Positions 1 through 7,126 of a stretch of 64,000 bases of DNA are shown in pieces. Numbering within the stretch: the first letter of the stretch is position 1; each line of letters begins with the position of its first letter. Position numbers and translations under genes: made by a program. Source of the stretch: Tharpella sp964457755 (GTDB taxonomy: Bacteria; Desulfobacterota; Anaeroferrophillalia; Anaeroferrophillales; Tharpellaceae). The notes beneath the pieces are model-generated. The model was not told the origin of the DNA. It saw nothing but the letters and a program-made list of their open reading frames with translations, and searched no databases. The stretch covers positions 1 to 64,000 of the forward strand of contig CAYWGC010000011.1 in assembly GCA_964457755.1 (NCBI GenBank), in the 5' to 3' direction.

Positions 1-411
1 ATCCACCACCAACCTCTACACTCCTGCCAAACTGCTAACTTGAGATGTATCGTAATAAGACGTCTACCCTATATACGTAACAAAAAGACCCTACCAACCG
101 TAAAAAACACTGTCAATGTTTTTTACCACAACCTGTAATGAATTTTTCGACATCACTACCCCATCTCACACCCCAACCACCCACCAAAACCACCAACACA
201 AAATTCACCCACATAAACCATCCATCAACCCAAACAACCTTAGCACCATCCATCCCTTTAGCTGAAGTTGCGAGGGACGTAATCTGTAGGAATCCAAACT
301 TTACCGAACTTTTGTCGGAATACCTCACAACATACTTTAAGTTGGTTAAGATCAAATTTTAAATTGAGTAATTTCACATGCCTTTACATTTGGTATAAAT
401 ACTGCTAATGA
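1..411. other. Non-coding start of window with a G-free tract
   Basis: No convincing gene is visible here. Open frames exist on both strands between 113 and 362, but they overlap each other, have very biased composition and match no family I know. The plus strand has no G from 150 to 242, about 93 nt that are mostly A and C. The minus strand is correspondingly G/T rich, with many GG and GGGG runs. This composition bias, not selection, probably keeps the frames open. Confidence 0.5.
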
Positions 412-440
412 TTGACACCTACAGAACATACACTTACTTA
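412..440 (+). promoter_or_regulatory. Possible sigma-70 promoter before the PilZ gene
   Basis: TTGACA at 412-417 is followed after 17 nt by TACTTA at 435-440. The -35 box is perfect and the -10 box is weak. The implied start point lies only a few bases before the ATG at 455, which has no clear Shine-Dalgarno sequence. The transcript could be nearly leaderless, or the real promoter may lie further upstream. Confidence 0.3.
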
Positions 441-454
441 AAAATTGGTTAATC

Positions 455-748
455 ATGGTGCAGAGAGTAGCAGTAAGACATAACCTTCAGGTACCCACTC
501 AAATCAGAATTACACTTAACAACGGGGATGTACGATCATATAAGTGTAAAACTCGTGATGTTTCATCTCACGGAGCGTTCCTCTTGATTGAGGGTCAATT
601 ACTCCAAGAAGGTACAAATATTAAGCTCAACATCCAACTAAACAATTTTTCAAGCTCTTTCTCAACGGTTTATTTGGGCGGCAAAGTGGTTCGTTCTGAA
701 AGTAAAGGTATAGGGGTCAGTTTCAGTGATCAATATTTTTTAAATTAG
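455..748 (+). CDS. PilZ-domain protein (single domain)
   Basis: A 97-residue protein that is essentially one PilZ domain, a fold that binds cyclic di-GMP in many bacteria. The two signature elements are visible: an RxxxR motif at residues 4-8 and the DxSxxG motif at residues 35-40 (DVSSHG). The rest alternates hydrophobic and polar residues as expected of a small beta barrel. There is no signal peptide, membrane segment or output domain, so it would act as a cytoplasmic adaptor changing a partner's activity. It stands alone, with non-coding DNA before it and a convergent gene after it. Binding of the ligand is expected from the motifs but the target process cannot be read from the context. 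Confidence 0.82.
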   Translation: MVQRVAVRHNLQVPTQIRITLNNGDVRSYKCKTRDVSSHGAFLLIEGQLLQEGTNIKLNIQLNNFSSSFSTVYLGGKVVRSESKGIGVSFSDQYFLN

Positions 749-856
749 CACTTACATTTCTTGCTAAGCACTCCTCGTCACAACATCAATATATCTCTGC
801 GTTGGATATGCCCTATCAATAATAGTGTAAAAAAGGAACTGTTCCAAACCACAAAA

Positions 857-894
857 AACCTCACCCCCTAAATTAATAAAAGAAGTGAGGCTTT
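857..894. terminator. Probable bidirectional terminator
   Basis: An inverted repeat CCTCAC/GTGAGG with an A-run on its left and a T-run on its right lies between the convergent PilZ gene and the small secreted protein gene. The loop is long (about 20 nt), so it is a modest candidate. Confidence 0.45.
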
Positions 895-1001
895 TAAAAT
901 CTCTAACTTAACTAACCAGCACAATTAAAACGGCGGCCAGCAGATTGACCATACAATTTCAAACAGGCACTATTTCAACACTCAAGCATCTACCTTCACC
1001 C

Positions 1002-1361
1002 TTACCGAGTTATCCCCAACACCAACAATCCAACCCCTGCACCAAGCAATGCCGGATAAAGGTATCTGTTGTGGTGATTATGCCGACGCTGTTGCTTAAC
1101 GTATTTTGCACGTTGATATTTTTTGTATTGGGCACGGTGCGGTTTGGCATATTGTGTACGGTGATGTTTATTTCTCTGTTTGTAATATCTGCCGGAATGC
1201 TTCGACTGATAATTGTGATTACTATTGTAGATCTGGCTGTATCGCTTATTATTATTGTTTTTACTGTTGTTGTTACTCCTCGCCTCTGCCATGCCAATTG
1301 TGCTCAGCGACAAAGATACGACCATCGCCAAAACCATTAAAGATATTTTCAGAGTTTTCAT
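1002..1361 (-). CDS. Small secreted basic, Asn/His/Tyr-rich protein
   Basis: A 119-residue protein of unknown function. Residues 1-27 look like a Sec signal peptide ending near the sequence MAEARS. The middle is low-complexity and very basic, rich in Asn, Lys, His, Tyr, Arg and Gln, with loose repeats of the type AKPHRAQYKK. The last 20 residues (LLGAGVGLLVLGITR) are hydrophobic and could anchor in a membrane or mediate assembly. A purine-rich stretch AAAAAAAGGAGAA precedes the ATG, a plausible ribosome site. It has no operon partner. The composition resembles small envelope proteins of metal-rich or surface-attached bacteria, but I recognise no family. Confidence 0.6.
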   Translation of the reverse strand: MKTLKISLMVLAMVVSLSLSTIGMAEARSNNNSKNNNNKRYSQIYNSNHNYQSKHSGRYYKQRNKHHRTQYAKPHRAQYKKYQRAKYVKQQRRHNHHNRYLYPALLGAGVGLLVLGITR

Positions 1362-1501
1362 GATAATTCTCCTTTTTTTTGGGAATTAAGGAATTCTCTC
1401 TCCTATTATCTTCAATATAGCTGACAACTGTAAAATTTTTATGTGCAAAACCGTATTTTTCGTAAAGGTTTTGTAAAAGTTTCGCCTTACTTACCCGACT
1501 A

Positions 1502-1885
1502 TCAAACACTCTCATCAAGCATCCCCTCGTAAACCCGCAAATCACCCTCTGAAAAACAACAAAAGATAACCTCTTCAATCACTCCAGAACTCTCCCGCAC
1601 CATCAACCGAATAGTATCTACAGCCACCTTTGCCGCAAGCTCAATTGGATAACCATAAACACCCGTACTAATGCTTGGGAAAGCAATTGAACGGATACCA
1701 TTCTCAACCGCTAATTCCAATGATCGCCGATAACAAGAAGCAAGGAGTTCGGGTTCACCTTTATTACCGCCATGCCAAACAGGGCCCACCGTATGGATGA
1801 CATATTTTGCTGGCAATCGATAACCTTTTGTAATTTTGGCATCACCGGTATCACACCCTTTTAGGTTACGGCATTCTTCTAACAA
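1502..1885 (-). pseudogene. N-terminally truncated macro-domain (ADP-ribose binding) gene
   Basis: The 127 readable residues match the C-terminal two thirds of a macro domain: the stretch TGDAKITKGYRLPAKYVIHTVGPVW (given in parts: TGDAKITKGY, YVIHTVGPVW), then the phosphate loop FPSISTGVYGYP and a C-terminal helix. The usual first 45 or so residues, with the first strand, the NAAN motif and the GGGVDGAIH loop that bind ADP-ribose, are absent. An in-frame TAA lies directly before the only possible start, a TTG at 1885. Just upstream, a +1 frame reads AKLKIIV, which may be a trace of the lost first strand and would imply a deletion of roughly 80-90 bp. It is probably not functional as an ADP-ribose hydrolase. 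Confidence 0.7.
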
Positions 1886-2122
1886 TTATCTTAAGCTTTG
1901 CTACAGCAACATTAAAATGTCCCAATTGGATCTTTAATATAACTCTAGCCTTAATTCCTCAGGGCTTGGTTGTCATAACTAAGGGCTCGCTACGCAGGGG
2001 GCTGGCAACCTTTCTGGGCGGGATTCGCTCCCGTTAGAATATGCGTATGCCCAGCCGCACTATCAATTCACCTTTGCTGGTCTCGAAAAAGTTCACAGGA
2101 TATAAGTGAAAAGAAGTGGTCG
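1886..2122. other. Non-coding stretch between macro remnant and lipid operon
   Basis: No gene is visible. A GC-richer patch around 1980-2100 differs from its AT-rich surroundings. Its plus strand reads LEYAYAQPHYQFTFAGLEK followed by a stop, which looks like a coding remnant, but I cannot name its source. Confidence 0.35.
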
Positions 2123-2776
2123 TCAAACTCTGTTGAACTGTATCCAACCGTAGATAAATGTTAATATCAAGGTGTAGACGATAAGAACATAAAACCATTT
2201 TCCGGCAAATTTAGGCGTTCGTACAGGGGCTAAATTAAACACCAGCATTGCCATCAATAGTGCATAAAGGATTATTGAAAAGATTGTATGATTAATAAAT
2301 CCTTCAAACAAAAACACAAAAGCAAGAATAATAACATTATTGTCTAATGCCAGACCCATGTAGGTTTTATTGTCAATCAGTCCGAAAATGTTAAAGTAAC
2401 TCAATCGTAAAGCGCTGGTAGCGACAATAAGAAATGCTCCCGGCAAGAACCATGGACTGAACTGACCATAGCTTAAGAGAAAAACAGCAGGGAATACGCC
2501 AAAACTTACAATATCTATCAGTGAATCAAGCTGGCCCCCAAAAGCCCGATGGTGATCTGTGCGCCCCGTCATTTGACGAGCCACGATTCCATCAGCCCAG
2601 TCGAATAAAACAGCCCATATAACTCCAATTATCGCAACTGGGAAATTGCCCAAAATAGCGTAGTAGATACCAAGTAGGGCACATAATAGGCCTGCAAGCG
2701 AACAGATGTTGGGGAGATCCCTTGCAAAAGAAAGCATTGTGGGCTGATGCGGTTGTTGTGGTTCGGGACTTGTCAT
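2123..2776 (-). CDS. CDP-alcohol phosphatidyltransferase (PssA/ethanolaminephosphotransferase-like)
   Basis: A 217-residue polytopic membrane enzyme of the CDP-alcohol phosphatidyltransferase family, which joins a phospho-alcohol and a lipid with release of CMP or CDP-linked product. The family signature is clear: D59, D62-G63, A66-R67, G80, D84 and D88. The spacing between AR and the following G is 12 residues, against 8 in the classical signature, so the loop carries a four-residue insertion. About six hydrophobic segments are visible. Its ATG overlaps the stop of the preceding aminotransferase-like gene (ATGA type), so the two are translationally coupled. With a cytidylyltransferase-like gene in the same operon, it probably uses a soluble CDP-alcohol such as CDP-ethanolamine; phosphatidylserine synthesis from CDP-diacylglycerol is the main alternative. 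Confidence 0.8.
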   Translation of the reverse strand: MTSPEPQQPHQPTMLSFARDLPNICSLAGLLCALLGIYYAILGNFPVAIIGVIWAVLFDWADGIVARQMTGRTDHHRAFGGQLDSLIDIVSFGVFPAVFLLSYGQFSPWFLPGAFLIVATSALRLSYFNIFGLIDNKTYMGLALDNNVIILAFVFLFEGFINHTIFSIILYALLMAMLVFNLAPVRTPKFAGKWFYVLIVYTLILTFIYGWIQFNRV

Positions 2777-3897
2777 TATTCTAATGCTTCTCCGGTCTTT
2801 AAATTCATTACATCGATTAAAGCTTCAACTAATTTACAATTCTCTGCTTCTGTACGGCTGGCAATTCGGAGATAACGATCAGAATCAGGTTGAGTTTTGC
2901 CCACACAGTCCTTTATGTACATATTATGTTCAATAAATAATTTTTTCGTAATTTTAGGAGCGCTTTGCACATAATCGGGCAGACGACAGAAAACAAAATT
3001 TGCGTCTGGTTTGAAAACAGTCATATCTTTGATACCACAAAGTTTTCTATACAGGCTGTCTCTGTCGGTTCGAACTTGCTTACAGCTTTCAATAAATTCC
3101 TGCTTGTAATCGGGTAAAAGCCGTAGAAACTCTTCCGCAAATCCGTTAATATTCCAAATATGCACACCGTTTCTTACAGCTTCGGTAAATTTCGAGTTTG
3201 CAGTCAGCATATAGCCGATTCTAAGCCCACAGATACCGTAGGCTTTGCTCATGCTTTTAAAAATCGCAACATTCGGGTAATTTTCGATTTCCTGTTCCAG
3301 GCTTATTTGATCATGGTTCTCTGTAAAATCTAAAAATGATTCGTCAATAATCAGCATGCAGTCATGAGTTTCAAGTTTTTTTGCAAGCCGAATGAGATCA
3401 GGTTTAGGAATTAACATGGATGTCGGATTGTTAGGCGTTACGACAACCGCTATATCAGCTTTTACTTTGAACGCTTCCGCGGCAAATTTATCCACATCCA
3501 ACTGGAAAGATGGGAATTCAAGCGGAAATTCGACTACCTGGCCTGAAGGCGCGGCATTTGCGTATTCATTGAAAGAAGGAACGGGAACGATCAACTTAGA
3601 GGATATGTGACCAGATACTATTTTTATTAATTCAGCAGCTCCGTTTCCCACAACAATTCTTTCTGCCGGTTGGTCGATTATTTTGCCGACAAGCTCGGCC
3701 AGGGCATCTTGTGCCACCGGATAATTCAGCACAAGGTCGTGAATTTGATCCTTAAAGTTTGTGAAAATAGCCTCTGGCGGGAAATAAAGATTATAAAGAT
3801 AGGCATGATCAATAAAATCATACCGATAGTAACCACCATGTTGGCCGGAAATGAATTCGTATTTTTCGGATTGAGTTTTATAATGATTTTGTGGCAT
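2776..3897 (-). CDS. PLP-dependent fold-type I enzyme, CobD/HisC-like
   Basis: A 373-residue pyridoxal-phosphate enzyme of the class I/II aminotransferase superfamily. Visible elements are the PLP phosphate region GNGAAELI (84-91), TPNNPT (154-159), the ring-binding Asp in IIDESFLDF (D185), the Schiff-base lysine in KSMSKAYG (K218), GLRIGY and a C-terminal arginine in YLRIASR. The DESFLDF and NNPT patterns are nearest to histidinol-phosphate aminotransferase and to CobD, the threonine-phosphate decarboxylase. It lies between a cytidylyltransferase-like gene (20 bp overlap) and a CDP-alcohol phosphatidyltransferase (ATGA overlap). In that setting, a decarboxylase converting serine phosphate to phosphoethanolamine is a reasonable role. 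An aminotransferase making another amino-alcohol or aminophosphonate precursor is the alternative. Substrate is inferred, not seen. Confidence 0.78.
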   Translation of the reverse strand: MPQNHYKTQSEKYEFISGQHGGYYRYDFIDHAYLYNLYFPPEAIFTNFKDQIHDLVLNYPVAQDALAELVGKIIDQPAERIVVGNGAAELIKIVSGHISSKLIVPVPSFNEYANAAPSGQVVEFPLEFPSFQLDVDKFAAEAFKVKADIAVVVTPNNPTSMLIPKPDLIRLAKKLETHDCMLIIDESFLDFTENHDQISLEQEIENYPNVAIFKSMSKAYGICGLRIGYMLTANSKFTEAVRNGVHIWNINGFAEEFLRLLPDYKQEFIESCKQVRTDRDSLYRKLCGIKDMTVFKPDANFVFCRLPDYVQSAPKITKKLFIEHNMYIKDCVGKTQPDSDRYLRIASRTEAENCKLVEALIDVMNLKTGEALE

Positions 3898-4750
3898 TTA
3901 AGATTCCTGTTGTCTCTGGGGGGGGTATTACAGAATTGATCAAGTTCATGTTTAAAAAATCGGAATCTGAAAGAGTATCAGTTTTTGCGATCGTATAATC
4001 GTCTGATAAAAATAGTTTCTCCGCCTCTGCCAGATCTTCAATGGTGTCTATTTCATACCATGGCTTGCCGTCAAAAGAGACATTTTCAAAAGAGAGGCTG
4101 CCGTCAGCAACCATTTCCGCAAATATGGTTTCGTAATAGTCATTTACTTTGCCGTCGGCAATGCGCTTGTCTAATCTTTTTACAATTTTACGCCAAGATT
4201 TAAGTGAAATGCTGTAAATATTAACCGTCTTATATTTGATATCACCACAGGCATCCGCGTCGCCCGCCAAAAATGCTTTAACTTGTTTAGATTGGTTGAT
4301 TGTAACACATGTGCCATTCAGCCACGTTTGCATTTTTGCAACCGCTATTCTGTCAGGATACAGCATGGCATCAAGAAGTGATTCATCAAAAACAAGATCA
4401 CTTTCGAGCAGCATAAATGGCTCATTAATAATTTTACGGGCCATCCAGAGAGAATAGATATTATTGGTTGTCTTGTATAACGGGCTGAAAACATAATCGA
4501 TTTTAATGTCACCTATCTGATCTCCCAGAAAATCCCTTATCTGATTTTCCAGATGTCCGGTGACCACGACCAAGCGTTTGAAACCCTGCTCTTTCAGGCA
4601 GGAGATCAGGCGTTCAAGTATCGACATGCCATTGACTAGGGTTAGACATTTAGGCTCATTCTGCGTCAAGGGATACAGGCGAGTGCCCATGCCGGCGGCA
4701 AGAAGTAATGCTGTGGTTACACGCTTATTATTAGGGTTGGTATGCTTCAA
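3878..4750 (-). CDS. Sugar/choline-type nucleotidyltransferase (LicC/PntC-like)
   Basis: A 290-residue nucleotidyltransferase with the canonical N-terminal loop LLLAAGMGTRLYPLT (15-29), the PKCL lysine (K34) and the metal aspartate in LLESDLVFD (D118). The segment TTNNIYSL (94-101) is characteristic of cytidylyltransferases for phosphocholine, phosphoethanolamine or 2-aminoethylphosphonate, not of hexose-phosphate enzymes. The C-terminal 40 residues are extra and poorly conserved. The start is a TTG at 4750, preceded at a good distance by the strong ribosome site AAGGAAAGG. It is the first gene of a three-gene operon with a PLP enzyme and a CDP-alcohol phosphatidyltransferase, so CTP and a phospho-amino-alcohol are the likely substrates. 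Confidence 0.8.
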   Translation of the reverse strand: MKHTNPNNKRVTTALLLAAGMGTRLYPLTQNEPKCLTLVNGMSILERLISCLKEQGFKRLVVVTGHLENQIRDFLGDQIGDIKIDYVFSPLYKTTNNIYSLWMARKIINEPFMLLESDLVFDESLLDAMLYPDRIAVAKMQTWLNGTCVTINQSKQVKAFLAGDADACGDIKYKTVNIYSISLKSWRKIVKRLDKRIADGKVNDYYETIFAEMVADGSLSFENVSFDGKPWYEIDTIEDLAEAEKLFLSDDYTIAKTDTLSDSDFLNMNLINSVIPPPETTGILNATKSL

Positions 4751-4765
4751 AATTATATCCTTTCC

Positions 4766-5212
4766 TTAATTAGTTGGTTTATTTAATGATTGAGAGGGTG
4801 TCATAACTTTGGTGACAACGGGTGACGTCATGGCACGGACAAGTGCGTTGTAGTTCAATGGGAAGACCACTTCGGCACACATCATGATAGCATCGGTATG
4901 GAGATCCTCCAGCGGTTGCCGATGGAGGGTTTCGCATCCTAGCAGGATCGCTTTACCCAGGCGAAGATGGTTGGCGGTTTTGCCGTCATTATCGCCAAAA
5001 TCAACTTCACAATAGACGATTGCAGGAGCGACAAGAGGCTTGTCTTCAGTAAATCGAGGTATACGAACAACGTTATTTTGTTCTTGGCAGACTTGAGATG
5101 GCTTATAGGCGTGTTCAAAGACACAACGGACGGGGATACTAAAATAGGTACTCCTTTGAGTATTAGACTCAGAGGAGGCGACGAGATCGTGCCGACCAGT
5201 ATTGGCCGATTG
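4766..5212 (-). pseudogene. Start-less open reading frame, probable gene remnant
   Basis: A frame of 148 sense codons runs from just after a TGA (5213-5215) to a TAA at 4766-4768, 15 bp before the nucleotidyltransferase start. It has no ATG, GTG or TTG until very late (two ATG codons near 4885), so it cannot be a complete gene. The residues look coding: VRIPRFTEDKPLVAPAIVY, then FGDNDGKTAN (residues 72-81), then MMCAEVVFPLNYNALVRAM. The FGDNDGKTAN stretch recalls the N-terminal part of DUF1611-type P-loop proteins, but the rest does not clearly continue that family. I read it as a 5'-truncated gene once cotranscribed with the lipid operon; the family assignment is weak. Confidence 0.45.
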
Positions 5213-5694
5213 TCAACGAGTGGTCCCAACTAAGGTTAAGGTTGGATACAGTGGAAATAATTTCCCACTGGGAAGGTGCATAAGATAAGCTTATAACACA
5301 CTACTTCATAAACTACTATGAAGAAATTGAGAAATCTACAGTTAAGGAGTTAAATCGGGAGACTTGTCGCATAACAGGCGCCAAGGAAGTTTCAGCCCCA
5401 GTGCCGTAATCCGCAACATCGGCATTGAGATATTGGTGGTCACCATCCCCGGCAACTAATAAAATAATTGCCCAGCTTACGGTCGAACCGAGTAAGGTGA
5501 TTGAGAGGGTAATTGGGCACCCACTGATTAACCCACGAGGTCAATTGTCCAATATTGACAAAGTACATATCCAACACCAATCTCTACTGTTCCGCCAAAC
5601 ATCAAATTTAAAGTATATCGTAAATACGCGTATATCGAAATGCGAGAAACAAAGTCCAAAGAAGACCTCACTAACCATACGAGTTGCCACTCCC
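5213..5694. other. Non-coding decay zone
   Basis: About 480 bp with no convincing gene. The open frames that exist are short, overlap each other and give no recognisable motif. Flanking remnants on both sides suggest degraded coding DNA. Confidence 0.4.
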
Positions 5695-5979
5695 CTATAA
5701 CGCCTGCGAACCATCGAGCATAGTGCTATCTCCTGAGCCATTAAGGAAGAAACCAACTACGCCATGATCCGAGGTGTAGCTGACGTAGGTAGCACCAACA
5801 ACCGATTCAGAAAAGACATCCTCGACCTGATCTACTACCTTGACCCCGGAAAGCACTTGCATGGTCTCAACTGCCACTACGGCACCGGCATCTTCATCTT
5901 CACCCAGATTCTCGGCATGGCCGCACATGATCGTCAGATGTGTTGAGATTATGAGCCAAGCCAGAAAGCTCCTCCTGAA
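5695..5979 (-). pseudogene. Remnant of the secreted C-terminal-module family
   Basis: The open frame ends with GATYVSYTSDHGVVGFFLNG and stops soon after. This closely parallels the end of the intact secreted protein at 35007-38132 (SATYISYQSNNELVGFQLNG). Upstream in the same frame is a hydrophobic stretch, FLAWLIISTHLTIMCGHA, that resembles a signal peptide, followed by acidic residues. The perfect ribosome-binding sequence AGGAGGAG sits at about 5970, but the codon at the right distance is CTG; the first ATG is at 5928, inside the hydrophobic stretch. The simplest reading is a secreted family member that lost nearly all of its middle and its normal start codon. A tiny expressed secreted peptide with a CTG start is possible but unproven. 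Confidence 0.5.
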
Positions 5980-6156
5980 TCAGGAGCTCGGGCTCCGCAA
6001 TCGATTCATCCTGGAAAGATAAACCTACACAAGAGCCCACAAGATAAGAAAACTTCCCATCCCTGGAAGCGGTTGACAAAACCTTCTCTACAACAGTTTG
6101 CGATCCACCGGAGGACTCCAGATTTAAAGCCAGACTTTCAATTAAAGGGGAGAAGG

Positions 6157-7104
6157 CTATGACACTGCCAAAATTTTATACCACTGGGGCAGGGGAGCCT
6201 CAATAACCCGGCCATTGGCAAGGGTTAGTTGAGAACAGTGCAGGTGAAAAACGGCGCTTGGTTCCACCTCTGCATCTTGCTCACCCGCAAAGGTAATAGG
6301 CTTACCGCCATACAGTGTATCACCAGAGACCGGATAACCAGCATCCGCCAAATGGACCCGGAGCTGATGCATGACCCCACTATACATGACAAGACGAACC
6401 AGACTTACATCTTTCGCCGCCTCATATGCAATCGGGAAAACCTCAGTCCGGGCCGGATAGAAACCCCGGCAGGGCTCGGCTGGAGGAGTAATCACCATCC
6501 TTCGGCGATCTCTAAAATCGTGGGTCAGATCCTTCTCGATAACGGTGGCTATTGAAAACCGACCGTCAACTGCGGCAATATACTCTTTACGTATCAGATG
6601 CTCAACAAACTGCTGGCGAACATCTCTCCAGGCCTTATTATTGCGCGCCACAAGGACAATCCCGGAGGTTGCATAATCGAGACGATTAAGCAAGCCCGGC
6701 TGTAAAGATCCAAACTCACCAACCCCGGCAAGTTCGGGATACAGGGTTATCAGTTGATTTACCAGAGTTCCGGTTTCTGAAGCTGTCAGAGGGTGGGAAT
6801 GACAACCGGCCGGCTTATTTAAGGCCAGCAAGTTTTCATCATGGTACAATATTTCCAAATCAGCTAAAACATCCGGCAGCGGTTTTTCCGGGGCCAGCCG
6901 AGCTGGCAGATCAACAGCAAAAGAGATCGTCTGCCCCGCAAACAGCGCCGCCCCCTTTACAGCCCGACAACCATCGATCATAACCTCACCAGCCTGCAAA
7001 GCCCGCCGCCAACGATTAGTTGATACGGCGGGGTATTGCAGATGTAAAAAACGATCTAGACGAGAAACCGGTTCTGTAACTGTCAAGGTAGTCAAAGAAG
7101 TCAT
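6157..7104 (-). CDS. RluA-family 23S rRNA/tRNA pseudouridine synthase
   Basis: A 315-residue pseudouridine synthase. An S4-like RNA-binding segment occupies residues 12-65 (SRLDRFLHLQ to DGCRAVKGA). The catalytic domain begins about residue 85 with ILYHDENLLALNKPAG. The catalytic aspartate is D143 in LLNRLDYATSGIVL; the usual first residue of that motif is His, here Asn, as in several RluA relatives. A C-terminal motif MHQLRVHLADAGYPVSGD follows the family pattern. The enzyme isomerises uridines in structured RNA, but the exact target cannot be told from sequence. It lies 22 bp downstream of valS on the same strand and may share its transcript. Confidence 0.85.
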   Translation of the reverse strand: MTSLTTLTVTEPVSRLDRFLHLQYPAVSTNRWRRALQAGEVMIDGCRAVKGAALFAGQTISFAVDLPARLAPEKPLPDVLADLEILYHDENLLALNKPAGCHSHPLTASETGTLVNQLITLYPELAGVGEFGSLQPGLLNRLDYATSGIVLVARNNKAWRDVRQQFVEHLIRKEYIAAVDGRFSIATVIEKDLTHDFRDRRRMVITPPAEPCRGFYPARTEVFPIAYEAAKDVSLVRLVMYSGVMHQLRVHLADAGYPVSGDTLYGGKPITFAGEQDAEVEPSAVFHLHCSQLTLANGRVIEAPLPQWYKILAVS

Positions 7105-7126
7105 AGATTCAAGGCTTTCCAGGAGT

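Noticed and set aside
113..362. Overlapping open frames on both strands
   Set aside because: They result from the G-free composition of the tract and have no ribosome site or recognisable domain.
945..1363. Two rightward Ile/Val/Cys-rich open frames
   Set aside because: They are antisense to the Asn-rich secreted protein, whose AAT/AAC codons read as Ile and Val on the opposite strand.
4828..4845. TGGCAC-like sigma-54 promoter match
   Set aside because: The GG to GC spacing is off by one and it lies inside the start-less remnant with no gene in the right place.
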